Shown here one piece after another: positions 27,101 to 35,509 of a stretch of 64,000 bases of DNA. Location of the stretch: assembly GCA_004124475.1 (NCBI GenBank), contig SCKK01000016.1, positions 1 through 64,000 of the forward strand, in the 5' to 3' direction. The stretch is from Fidelibacterota bacterium. GTDB lineage: Bacteria; Fidelibacterota; Marinisomatia; Marinisomatales; SCKK01. The translations under genes were made by a program, and so were the position numbers. The notes beneath the pieces were generated by a model. It saw only the letters and a program-made list of their open reading frames with translations. It had not been told where the DNA came from and did not search any database. Position 1 is the stretch's first letter. Every line of letters starts with the position of its first letter.

Positions 27101-27712
27101 TTGGCTAAGAAAATAATCAAATCAGAAATAGATGTTCTTTCTCGCTGTCCCTGGGTAGAAATGGACAAAACAGATTATGTCGCTTACCACGATCGTGAGT
27201 GGGGCGTTCCTGTCCACAATGATCAGCTTATTTTTGAGTTTCTTGTTCTGGAGGCAGCCCAAGCAGGATTAAGCTGGTATACAGTCCTTCGGAAACGAGA
27301 GAATTATCGAATTGCCTTCGACGGTTTTGATCCGGAAAAAGTTGCCGATTATGACGAGATAAAAATTAAGTCGTTACTTGGGAATCCCGGTATAATCCGA
27401 AATCGGTTGAAAATACGATCCGCCATTAATAATGCACAGAAATATCTTGAAATTCAGAAGGAATTCGGAAGCTTTGACACTTTTATCTGGCAATTCGTGA
27501 AGGGTAGACCCATTGTAAATAAGATAAGATCATTGAATGATTACAAAGCTACCAGCCCCGAATCAGATAAATTAAGTAAAGACTTGCGGAGTAGAGGTTT
27601 TAAATTTGTCGGTTCTACTATCTGCTATGCTCATATGCAAGCGACAGGGATGGTCAACGATCATTCTGTTGACTGTTTTCGTAGACAGGAGATTATCGAT
27701 AAATACTACTAA
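27101..27712 (+). CDS. tag: DNA-3-methyladenine glycosylase I
   Basis: 203 aa, typical length. RCPWVEMDKTDYVAYHDREWGVPVHND opens the family with the zinc-ligating Cys and His; LEAAQAGLSWYTVLRKR forms the active-site helix; the C-terminal NDHSVDCFRR supplies the other two zinc ligands. It removes 3-methyladenine from alkylated DNA. The likely start is a TTG (27101); no ATG lies before the conserved Cys. It is the only plus-strand gene in this cassette-like block. Confidence 0.93.
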   Translation: MAKKIIKSEIDVLSRCPWVEMDKTDYVAYHDREWGVPVHNDQLIFEFLVLEAAQAGLSWYTVLRKRENYRIAFDGFDPEKVADYDEIKIKSLLGNPGIIRNRLKIRSAINNAQKYLEIQKEFGSFDTFIWQFVKGRPIVNKIRSLNDYKATSPESDKLSKDLRSRGFKFVGSTICYAHMQATGMVNDHSVDCFRRQEIIDKYY

Positions 27713-27859
27713 TTCAATAGGTGATAGAAGAAATTAATACTTGAATTCAACTATTAAGTGCAACACAAACACTGTTTGTAAAGAAAGCGGAGCACTCAAA
27801 CCCAAAATTATGCTCATTCCTTTGGGCGTCTGGTTGAGCGGTTTGTTATACAATAGTAG

Positions 27860-28333
27860 TTATTGTGATACTGAAAATGATGCTGATACTATTTCTTTTT
27901 CTGGTAGTGGATTCATACGATCTTTATCTGTGTATATACTATATCTGAAACGAAATTCATTCGGCAGGATAGAAGGATTTATATACCCATAACGTAGATC
28001 ATCAGGACCCAATGTATCCCCTGGCACTATTTCTATTGTGTTGCCAATCCCATCTTGGTTAAACCAGACAATTGGGTTTATCCAGTTTTTACTATCCTTT
28101 TCTTCAAAAACAATATAGGAAACCAATGGTACATAGAGACTCTTATCTGATTGATTAACCAGGAATACTGTCGGAAGCATTTCTGAATCATAAATAAAAT
28201 TTGTTGAATTCAGTATTATTTTTGTAGCCCAATAATCAGTTTCTGAATTAGTGGAATTTATATTACAGGAGAATAATTGCAGAAATATCAATATGATTAT
28301 AACTTGAAAAAACAAATATAATTTATTATTCAT
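27860..28333 (-). CDS. Putative lipoprotein of unknown function
   Basis: 157 aa. Signal YLFFQVIIILIFLQLFSC with a good lipobox (LFSC). The mature part is beta-rich (YDSEMLPTVFLVNQSDKSLYVPLV, then VPGDTLGPDDLRYG), like an Ig-type extracytoplasmic domain. Strongly A+T-rich. Repeat C copy C lies 24 bp upstream. The sequence after its stop (TATAACAAACCGCTC on the minus strand) looks like half of an attC site. Confidence 0.65.
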   Translation of the reverse strand: MNNKLYLFFQVIIILIFLQLFSCNINSTNSETDYWATKIILNSTNFIYDSEMLPTVFLVNQSDKSLYVPLVSYIVFEEKDSKNWINPIVWFNQDGIGNTIEIVPGDTLGPDDLRYGYINPSILPNEFRFRYSIYTDKDRMNPLPEKEIVSASFSVSQ

Positions 28334-28356
28334 AACTATCTACTTTCATTGTATAA

Positions 28357-28557
28357 CCAGTTTTTAACCTGCCGATATTCCGTATGGATAAGTTTTTTCC
28401 GTACATGTCTGTGGAAAATTCAGTAATCATATTTTTATAAATTTAACCCTATATTCTTTGTAATTTTCAAATATCATCGGTAGGAAAGAATTACTCTATT
28501 TAGATGACAAATGTAAATGTGATCGGTAACATAAGCAAGCCGAAATTATCCGAAGGA
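28357..28557. repeat. Dispersed 200-bp repeat C, copy C
   Basis: Third copy of repeat C, with the same order of landmarks. Its internal inverted pair is CCTGCCGAT (28368-28376) and ATCGGTAGG (28476-28484). Ends at the motif ATCCGAAGGATCC. Confidence 0.8.
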
Positions 28558-28568
28558 TCCCGTGGAGA

Positions 28569-28596
28569 GTTATATCCGACATTTGTCGGATATAAC
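28569..28596. promoter_or_regulatory. Perfect 13-bp inverted repeat upstream of RelA/SpoT-domain gene
   Basis: GTTATATCCGACA and TGTCGGATATAAC are separated by TT. It ends 34 bp before the RelA/SpoT-like start. It could be an operator or an RNA hairpin in the leader; there is no T run to make it a terminator. Confidence 0.5.
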
Positions 28597-28630
28597 TTAG
28601 GCGATATCGGAATGTTATAAAGTTGGAAAT

Positions 28631-29428
28631 ATGAATAATAAAAAGCCAAAAGATATTTATGAATATAAAAAATGGTTAAAAGAGAAACATAGAATTGAGA
28701 TTTCAGACAGGACTGAGACATATTATAATTCTGTAACAAGTAGAATCAAACCGGATTTCGAAAAATCAGATTTTTGGATTAAACTAACTGAGAATCTTAG
28801 AGAGTATGACGGTGAATACTTAACAAAAACAGGATACCATTTACTGACATCTGGCTTTGAACCAGAATTGCATATAAAGAGTTTTGACTCGTTTTTATTG
28901 AAAACATTTAGAAAAAATATTATAGAGAATAAACGTTGGCCTGATGAGCCTGAAGGTCGATGGGTGCTTCCTAATAACTGGTATTCTAAGATAAATGATA
29001 TTATAAGAACATTGTTTGAAGTTAAGTACTTAGATGGGGTTGAGTTTATAATAAGTAAAGTAAAATCTATTTGCGAGAAACACAGTATGGAGTTTAGAGT
29101 TTTTCTTGAGGCCACAGAAGAAGGGTATTATGCTGCACACCTGTATACAAGACAAGAATTTGAAATTCCAAAAGTTACTTGGGACACAGAAAAGGTTTAT
29201 GTTTCAATTGAGATTCAAATAACGACACAGCTACAGGAAATCATTCGAAAATTGTTACACAAATACTATGAAGACAGGAGAAAAAGAATAGTTAACGAAG
29301 AAGGTATAAAGTGGCAATGGAATTATAAAAGCGATGAGTTTGTAGCAAATTATTTAGGACATATACTGCATTATGTAGAAGGCATGATTATGGAAATCAG
29401 AGAAAAGCAAAAGGAGACGATAACATGA
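28631..29428 (+). CDS. Stand-alone RelA/SpoT-domain protein (candidate toxic small alarmone synthetase)
   Basis: 265 aa. The synthetase domain can be followed from HIKSFDSFLLKTFRKN (substrate-binding Ser/Lys-like helix), through INDIIRTLFEVKYLDGVEFI (the DIxGxR-type strand with its Asp), EGYYAAHLYTR (the G-loop GYxxxH) to SIEIQITTQLQEIIRKLLHKYYE (EIQIxT with the catalytic Glu and the terminal HK-YE helix). No HD hydrolase, TGS or ACT domain is present, so this is not a long Rel enzyme. Its stop overlaps the start of the next gene by 4 nt. That layout, in an accessory region with other toxin-antitoxin genes, fits a toxSAS-like toxin; the product may be a nucleotide alarmone or pyrophosphorylated tRNA. 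Activity is inferred. Confidence 0.75.
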   Translation: MNNKKPKDIYEYKKWLKEKHRIEISDRTETYYNSVTSRIKPDFEKSDFWIKLTENLREYDGEYLTKTGYHLLTSGFEPELHIKSFDSFLLKTFRKNIIENKRWPDEPEGRWVLPNNWYSKINDIIRTLFEVKYLDGVEFIISKVKSICEKHSMEFRVFLEATEEGYYAAHLYTRQEFEIPKVTWDTEKVYVSIEIQITTQLQEIIRKLLHKYYEDRRKRIVNEEGIKWQWNYKSDEFVANYLGHILHYVEGMIMEIREKQKETIT

Positions 29429-29862
29429 GAGAAGAATTCATAAAATATCTGGGATCTATAGATATAACAAAGGCTCTTCGCGAAAAAATTGAGACGATCC
29501 ATAAATTTTTTCAAGAAATATGCCCCGATGAAATTACAGGTATCTTTATAACAGATTATATGAAAGAAGATGGATCAAGAGAGTATGAAAATATTTGGTT
29601 TTTTTCTAAGAAATACTGCATGGAAGCAAAGCAATTTATAACAAAGGATGACTTTGATATAACCCCAACAAAGAAAAGAGTATATTATTGGACTATCCAA
29701 AAACAGGATTATGATTTCAAAAAAGCAACAGAAAAATCAAGACTTCATTTAAAATTTTTCTTAGATACTAAAATAGATTGTGAGTTTAAATCATCAAAAG
29801 GAAATTGTGACTATCTTAGAGAAATAATATTGAAATATATAGCGCCAAATTTGAAGGAATGA
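29425..29862 (+). CDS. Partner of RelA/SpoT-domain gene; candidate antitoxin
   Basis: 145 aa, unrecognised. It starts within the stop of the RelA/SpoT-like gene (ATGA), so the two are coupled. The protein is charged and mixed alpha/beta, with FITDYMKEDGSREYENIWFFSKKYCMEAK and a Cys-containing end (KGNCDYLREIILKYIAP). No DNA-binding motif is obvious. Antitoxin is a guess from the gene arrangement. Confidence 0.6.
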   Translation: MREEFIKYLGSIDITKALREKIETIHKFFQEICPDEITGIFITDYMKEDGSREYENIWFFSKKYCMEAKQFITKDDFDITPTKKRVYYWTIQKQDYDFKKATEKSRLHLKFFLDTKIDCEFKSSKGNCDYLREIILKYIAPNLKE

Positions 29863-29994
29863 TTACCAAGTCGACTACAAGAACGTATATGGCTTAGTGC
29901 CTTTGGCACTTCGCCAAAATCCAGCCTATTGGCTGGACTTTCAGATGCGCTCGGAACTTTATATGCAATAACTGAAAAAGAATAAGGATATTTC

Positions 29995-30330
29995 ATGAGA
30001 AATAGCACCGAACAGCAAATTAAAGGTTCTGACCCTCAGAAATGGCACCATCCCGGTGGTAAACTCAGGGAGCTTGGTTCGGAGAACCTTTCAGATGTTG
30101 AATTGCTTTCAATTCTAATTTCTACAGGCATCAAAGGAAAACCAGCCGAAAAAATTGCCGAAGAAATTCTTGCAAAGTTTGGTTCCTTCAAAGGAATGGC
30201 GAATCAGCCGTTGGAAAGATTCCTTAAGTTCGAGGGTCTTGGTGATGTCAAAATCATAAGAATTGCCTCTGCTTTTGAAATTGCCCTAAGAATTGTGAAT
30301 GAGGTTTTATCCGAAGAAAATGAGAAGTAA
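29995..30330 (+). CDS. RadC N-terminal (UPF0758) helix-hairpin-helix domain protein, without the JAB domain
   Basis: 111 aa. WHHPGGKLRELGSENLSDVELLSILISTGIKGKPAEKIAEEIL and LERFLKFEGLGDVKIIRIASAFEIALR form the RadC/UPF0758 N-terminal domain, with the helix-hairpin-helix GLGDVKIIRI. The usual JAB/MPN metalloprotease-like half is missing. It overlaps the restriction-methylase gene by 11-32 nt, so it is co-transcribed; a DNA-binding helper of that enzyme is the natural inference. Confidence 0.82.
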   Translation: MRNSTEQQIKGSDPQKWHHPGGKLRELGSENLSDVELLSILISTGIKGKPAEKIAEEILAKFGSFKGMANQPLERFLKFEGLGDVKIIRIASAFEIALRIVNEVLSEENEK

Positions 30331-33300
30331 AATCAAATCGAAACCGACAAGAATTCCAAGCCCCTTTGGGACGAGTGCTCACAAGACAGAACGAACGGGG
30401 GTAGCCATCCTGATGCACTGGATGAGGGAGATTATTGAGAATAAGAATCTCGATCTTGGCTCACCCGATGTCGAAACTATTGGTGATGATAGGAAGATGC
30501 CGGATACCGTTATTTATGAATCAAGGAGAAGTCAGAACATCCTCTGTGTCATCGAGGCGAAGCAACCATATTACGATGTTTTTGACGAAAAAGATTTAAA
30601 AGAACCTGCTAGAGAAAAGGCAAGTAAGCGAAAGGCAAAATACTTTGCTCTCACCAACTTCAAAAAACTAATATGGTATAACACGGAAAAGGTCAATGCC
30701 CTGAAACCAGAAGAAGAACAAATCGTTGAAAAATACACCCTCTCAGAACTCGAAGACCTTGATTATATTGAACAGACAAGATACAGTGAGACCATAAAGA
30801 GGGGGCTGGAAGATTTTCTAACCAAACTCTATTCCGTCTATTCTGGCAAAGAGGCCGAGCCCAAGCAGGCAATAGATGAATTTTTAATCTTCAGGCTTCA
30901 GGAGAAGATAAGGGTTCTCTCTACCTACTACAGAAGGATTATTGATGACCAATGCCACAAGGATCCTTCTTTTGCTAAGAAACTGAAATACTGGTTTGTA
31001 GATCAAGGCTGGAGTTTTGCCTGGCAGCCTCAGGACTTTGATAAGGTGGCAAGACAGACTGCTTATCTCTTTGTCAACAAGATTCTCTTCTATAACCTTC
31101 TACAGGCGAAAAGACCTCAGGAACTTGCCCCTCTTGAACTACCAGAGGGCTTGCTTAAAGGTTCGCAACTTCGGAAAATTCTTCAAAGTTTCTTTGACGA
31201 AGTCCTGAAAGTTGACTACGAGACGATCTACACCACAGACTTCATAGATACTATTGCTTTCCCTGAGGCAAAAGAAGTTATCAAAGAGATAAAAGAATTA
31301 GTGAAGGTCCTTCAAAGATACGACTTTTCCAAGCTTGGCTATGATGTGATCGGCAGAATCTTTGAACGTCTTATACCGCAGAATGAGCGACACAATTTAG
31401 GTCAGTATTTCACAAGCCCTGATGTTGTAGATTTAATCCTAAGATTTTGTTTATACCATGAAGACAGCAAGATCCTTGACCCAGCATGCGGTGCCGGGAC
31501 ATTTCTTGTCAGAGCTTATCAGCATAAAAAACTTATGAATCAACGGTTGGAACATGAACGTATTCTGGAAACCCTCTGGGGAAATGACATTGCCAAATTC
31601 CCTGCTCACCTTGCAACGATTAATCTTGCCATTAATGATCTTGGAGTTGATAAGAATTATCCGAATATACTTCAGGAGGATTTCTTCTCCCTTCTTGTGG
31701 GAGACGAAGGTTTTGATCCTGAGAAGTGGCGAAAAGTCAGAGCAAAAACCCTTGGACTTCAGGAGAGAGAAGTAACCTATCCCCGTTGGTTTGATGCCAT
31801 AGTGGGCAATCCTCCTTACACGCGGCAGGAAGAGATCAGTGAAATTTCCCCCAAGGATGCTGAATACAAGAAGAAACTTATTAAAAAAGCACTTTTAGAT
31901 TTGGGCGGTAAAAAGATTGCTGAGATTGGAAAACGGGCAGGTATCCACGCCTACTTCTTTGTACACGGGACTAAGTTTTTGAAAGAAGGTGGATTTTTTG
32001 GTTTTATTGTCTCGAATTCTTGGATGGATGTGGATTACGGCAAAGGGTTTCAGGAATTCTTCCTGAAGAATTACAAAATCGTTGCCGTCATTGAATCGAA
32101 AGTAGAGCGTTGGTTTGAAGAGGCGGACATCAACACCTGTATAATTATCCTTAAAAAGTGCAAGAATAAAAAGGAGCGAGACGAAAACCTACTCAGATTT
32201 GTCTATCTCAAAAAGCCTTTACGCCACTTCATACCGCCTGCCCAGGATATGTGGGAAAAGCAGAAGGAAAGACTCGACGCCATAGACAAACTGAAAAAGA
32301 CCATCCTCGCTCACAACGATTTTTATGAGAACGAAGAATTGAAAATCTTACCCAAAAGCCAGAAAGAACTGTGGGACGAAGGATTTGACCCTGATGAAAA
32401 AAAATATGTCGGAGCAAAATGGGGCAAATATTTGAGAGCACCAGAGATTTTCTTCAAGATTCTAGAAAAATGCAAGGGCAAGCTTGTGCCGTTGAAACAG
32501 ATTGCAGATGTTCGATTTGGTATTAAAACTGGTGTCAATGAGTTCTTTTACTTAGATGAGGAGGAGATAAAGAGAAGAGGAATTGAAAAAGAGTTCTGGA
32601 TGCATAAGGATGAGAAAGGGAACTGGGTGCCGAATTATGTCATCAAATCACCACGGGAATGTAAATCTATCGTTGTCAATCCGAAGGATTTGAAATTTCG
32701 GGTTCTGATGATTCACAAAGACAGGAAGTACCTAAAAGGCACCAATGTCTTGAAATATATCAAGGAAGGCGAACGCAAGGGCTTTGATAAAAGACCAACC
32801 TGTGCAAGTAGGAAAAGATGGTATGATTTGGGAATTAGACACCCAGGAACCATCCTTTGGGAAATGATACACTTCGAACGCTTAAAGGCCCCCTGGAACG
32901 GAGAAGGGGTTTTTGTTGACCATAATTTATTTGAGATTTTACCAAAGTCACGCGACTTTAGTATAGTGATTTCTGGGCAACTAAATTGCACTATATTTGG
33001 AATCTTTAGAGAACTATGGGGACGTGTCAATTTAGGTCAGGGTTCCTTAAAAACGGAAGGAATAGATATTGAGAAATTCCCAATATTGAATTTTGCAGAA
33101 CTCTCAAAGGCAAATGTTAAAAAGATTGAGGAAGTATTTAAAAAGTTTAGCCAACGTATCATTACTCTCTCAATTTTTGACGAACTCAGTGCATCCACTC
33201 CTGAAGAAGTCTCCCTTAACAAAATAAAGCCTGACCGCAGGGAACTGGACAAACTAATTATGGGAGAAATCTTAGGACTCACAGATGATGAACAACTTGA

Positions 33301-33802
33301 GGTTTACCGAGCGGTAATAGATTTGGTCAAATCCAGGATTGAGAAGGCAAAGAGTTTTGGGAAAAAGAAGAAGACACAGGAAGGTATTGATGTAGATGCT
33401 TTTGTTAAAACCGTGATGGACAACGTAGGTGAGGAGACACTTGGCAAATTCTATAGAGAGAAGGTACTCAGCCAAAAATCACTCTTGACAAAGACTCTTC
33501 CCAAAGTATCTGGTGTTATAAAAATTGAGCAACACTTGTTTGGCTGGCAACTTTCTTCACGCAAACAATATATTGAATGTCACACTGAGGATATAGCTCA
33601 CTATCTAAAGGTCTTTCTTGAGGCAGGGCTAGAAAAAGTGAAAGTTCCTAAGAATGAGGATTACTTAAATGGCATTCTTTCAGAGTTAGAAGTAGTAAAA
33701 ACAAGGATTGACAACATCATCAACTCTTATCTTGAATCCATCGTGAGCACCAAAACCAGAGAAATGTTAAGGCATAAACTCTGGTCAGAGATTATAAAAT
33801 GA
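30299..33802 (+). CDS. Type IIG-like restriction-modification enzyme (PD-(D/E)xK nuclease plus Eco57I-type N6-adenine methylase)
   Basis: 1167 aa (or seven less if the ATG at 30320 is used). N-terminal nuclease: MPDTVIYE followed by ILCVIEAKQPY, the PD...ExK pattern also found in HsdR_N. A helical linker follows (about 150-330). The methylase core has motif I ILDPACGAGTFLVRAYQ (about 395) and motif IV NPPYTRQEE (about 510); the region after about 680 is the target-recognition part, with RFGIKTGVNEFFYL. Cleavage and modification in one chain is typical of type IIG/L. It should methylate adenine on one strand of an asymmetric site. No separate S subunit is nearby. Confidence 0.88.
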   Translation: MRFYPKKMRSKIKSKPTRIPSPFGTSAHKTERTGVAILMHWMREIIENKNLDLGSPDVETIGDDRKMPDTVIYESRRSQNILCVIEAKQPYYDVFDEKDLKEPAREKASKRKAKYFALTNFKKLIWYNTEKVNALKPEEEQIVEKYTLSELEDLDYIEQTRYSETIKRGLEDFLTKLYSVYSGKEAEPKQAIDEFLIFRLQEKIRVLSTYYRRIIDDQCHKDPSFAKKLKYWFVDQGWSFAWQPQDFDKVARQTAYLFVNKILFYNLLQAKRPQELAPLELPEGLLKGSQLRKILQSFFDEVLKVDYETIYTTDFIDTIAFPEAKEVIKEIKELVKVLQRYDFSKLGYDVIGRIFERLIPQNERHNLGQYFTSPDVVDLILRFCLYHEDSKILDPACGAGTFLVRAYQHKKLMNQRLEHERILETLWGNDIAKFPAHLATINLAINDLGVDKNYPNILQEDFFSLLVGDEGFDPEKWRKVRAKTLGLQEREVTYPRWFDAIVGNPPYTRQEEISEISPKDAEYKKKLIKKALLDLGGKKIAEIGKRAGIHAYFFVHGTKFLKEGGFFGFIVSNSWMDVDYGKGFQEFFLKNYKIVAVIESKVERWFEEADINTCIIILKKCKNKKERDENLLRFVYLKKPLRHFIPPAQDMWEKQKERLDAIDKLKKTILAHNDFYENEELKILPKSQKELWDEGFDPDEKKYVGAKWGKYLRAPEIFFKILEKCKGKLVPLKQIADVRFGIKTGVNEFFYLDEEEIKRRGIEKEFWMHKDEKGNWVPNYVIKSPRECKSIVVNPKDLKFRVLMIHKDRKYLKGTNVLKYIKEGERKGFDKRPTCASRKRWYDLGIRHPGTILWEMIHFERLKAPWNGEGVFVDHNLFEILPKSRDFSIVISGQLNCTIFGIFRELWGRVNLGQGSLKTEGIDIEKFPILNFAELSKANVKKIEEVFKKFSQRIITLSIFDELSASTPEEVSLNKIKPDRRELDKLIMGEILGLTDDEQLEVYRAVIDLVKSRIEKAKSFGKKKKTQEGIDVDAFVKTVMDNVGEETLGKFYREKVLSQKSLLTKTLPKVSGVIKIEQHLFGWQLSSRKQYIECHTEDIAHYLKVFLEAGLEKVKVPKNEDYLNGILSELEVVKTRIDNIINSYLESIVSTKTREMLRHKLWSEIIK

Positions 33803-33992
33803 AAGGCATGGGAAAGGCATATAACAAAGTATTTACAATTATGTTTCAATTCACTAAACTTGCTTCACAAGTTTATAGATGCTTGATAGTTATGATTAAT
33901 AAGAGATTATTGAAGTCCGAACACATAAACTTTTGGGCTGGTGAGCAGAAGATTCGGTTATCTGTCTAACGGCAATTAGTATATCATCCCGT

Positions 33993-34402
33993 CCTGATAA
34001 TAGAAAATTCAGAAAATCTTTAATTCTTCGCCATAACCATTATTTTAATATCGCTTCATTTATCAATAATTCATTAGATTTAAACAAGATGACATCTCAA
34101 TATAATCATAAAGAAATCGATAAAAAATGGCAAGCGTATTGGGAGAAAAACAAAACTTTCAAGGCGGTTGACTTTTCGGACAAGAAAAAATTCTACTGCC
34201 TCGTAGAATTTCCATATCCATCCGGAGACGGCTTACATGTGGGACACCCGCGATCTTATACCGCACTGGACATTCTATCACGGAAAAAGAGGATGGAAGG
34301 CTATAACGTTCTTTTTCCCATGGGCTTTGACAGTTTTGGGTTACCCTCGGAAAATTATGCCATAAAAACCGGAATACATCCCAGTATTATCACACAAAGA
34401 AA
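33993..34402 (+). repeat. Direct repeat: leuS promoter and 5' end, copy 1
   Basis: 410 bp that align without gaps to 35479-35888 (constant offset 1486), about 93 percent identical by eye. It begins at CCTGATAATAG and covers the upstream region and the first 105 codons or so of leuS. Confidence 0.93.
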
Positions 34403-34418
34403 GGAGATGCAGAGATGA
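34089..34418 (+). pseudogene. Truncated leucyl-tRNA synthetase fragment, N-terminal 109 codons
   Basis: The fragment keeps the start, the HIGH-class signature HVGHPRSY and the frame up to IITQ, then runs into RKEMQR from the inserted module and stops at 34418 over the antitoxin start (ATGA). Only about three of roughly 20-25 base differences from the intact leuS in the coding part change an amino acid. So it diverged as a working gene, not as a free-drifting duplicate. It now gives the antitoxin gene a leuS-type promoter and translational coupling. Confidence 0.9.
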
Positions 34419-34645
34419 ATGAACGAATCATCATAGATCCAGAGATCCAGCATGGCAAACCGGTAATCCGTGGGACACGGGTTCCCATCACACGCATTGT
34501 TGGTGGACTTGCTGGTGGCATGACGAAGAATGAGATCATTCGAGAGTATGAAGTAACTGAAGAGGATATTCAGGCTGCTCTCAACTACGCCACTGAGTTA
34601 ATCGAAGCAGAAGAATCTCACTCACTACCAGTCTTATCAGGATAG
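34415..34645 (+). CDS. DUF433 antitoxin
   Basis: 76 aa. [56 protein letters not shown] is the DUF433 winged/HTH-like domain, antitoxin partner of DUF5615 PIN-like toxins. Intact; AAAGGAG precedes the start. It is coupled to the truncated leuS frame by overlapping stop and start codons. Confidence 0.9.
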   Translation: MNERIIIDPEIQHGKPVIRGTRVPITRIVGGLAGGMTKNEIIREYEVTEEDIQAALNYATELIEAEESHSLPVLSG

Positions 34646-34649
34646 AGCT

Positions 34650-35012
34650 ATCCGTTTTTTAGTTGATGAGGATCTTCCTCGTTCAACAGACGACCTGATA
34701 AGGAAGTATAAGCACGAAGTAGTTAACGTACGGGACATTGACCTTCGGGGAGCAAAAGATTCTCAGATTGCAGCTTAAGCTCAGAGTAAAGGTTTATGTC
34801 TTGTGACGGGTGATTTTGATTTTTCAGATATTCGTAACTACCCACCAGGAGATTATGCGGGATTGGTAATACTCAAGCTCCCCAGAATAGCAACTGCCTC
34901 TTTCATTCTAAATCTATTGGAGAGCTTTCTGCAGCAGGGGGATCTGGTTGCTCAGATGCCAGGAAAACTGGCAATTGTAGAACTCGGTCGAGCTAGGATT
35001 AGAACAGGTTGA
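34650..35012 (+). pseudogene. DUF5615 PIN-like toxin, inactivated
   Basis: The frame reads IRFLVDEDLPRSTDDLIRKY, then HEVVNVRDIDLRGAKDSQIAA, then TAA at 34776-34778, then QSKGLCLVTGDFDFSDIRNYPPGDYAGLVILKLP to a stop at 35012. Both halves match the family, including the acidic residues DED and TGDFDF. The in-frame TAA breaks it, and no normal start codon is visible. The antitoxin upstream is intact, so the pair cannot poison the cell. Confidence 0.88.
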
Positions 35013-35171
35013 TTGAAAGCTTAACTTTACATAACACGGGCTTTGCAACTCTCGGAGTTTACCCTGAGTGAAGTTGAAGGGTATACCCAAATCCGACAAC
35101 TGGGACTACACAAAGCCCACGAACGTTATCTGCCATTACATCGAATCATTAGCATTGGTTGAAGGATAGAC

Positions 35172-35435
35172 ATGAATTCGAATATAGTTCCAAAGGATAC
35201 GACACTGGAAGCTGCTCGTATCCAGTTCTTGATTTTGCGCAAGTTAGGTATGGAAGAACGTGCCAAAATGGCTATTGAAATGAGTGATGGGCTTAGAGCA
35301 ACCGTAGAATCCGGAGTCCGACATCGACATCCGGAATATAATGATAATATGGTGTGACTAACCACTCTTCGTCTGGCAATTGGAGACCAATTGTTTCGCC
35401 AAGCTTTTCCTGACGTGGATATAAAAGGTTTATGA
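35172..35435 (+). pseudogene. Small conserved hypothetical protein, broken by TGA
   Basis: ATG at 35172; DTTLEAARIQFLILRKLGMEERAKMAIEMSDGLRATVESGVRHRHPEYND, then TGA at 35355-35357, then LTTLRLAIGDQLFRQAFPDVD to a stop at 35435. The family usually runs through this point with an Arg, so CGA to TGA is likely. It belongs to a two-gene module whose second gene is cut off below. Confidence 0.7.
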
Positions 35436-35509
35436 TTCAGAAAGATTTATTAGCACGACTGGTAATGAATCCTTTTGCCCTGATAATAGAAAATCCAGAA
35501 AATCTTTAA
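35432..35509 (+). pseudogene. 5' stub of a gene cut by the leuS repeat
   Basis: Overlaps the stop of the previous frame (ATGA) and begins MIQKDLLARLVMNPFA, then enters the second leuS repeat at 35479 and stops at 35509. In related modules the second gene is a nucleotidyltransferase-like protein; here only the start remains. It marks the right edge of the inserted DNA. Confidence 0.5.

Noticed and set aside
35355-35357. Second possible selenocysteine TGA
   Set aside because: The family has Arg or similar here, not a redox Cys, no hairpin is evident, and neighbours are also broken; a CGA-to-TGA mutation is simpler.
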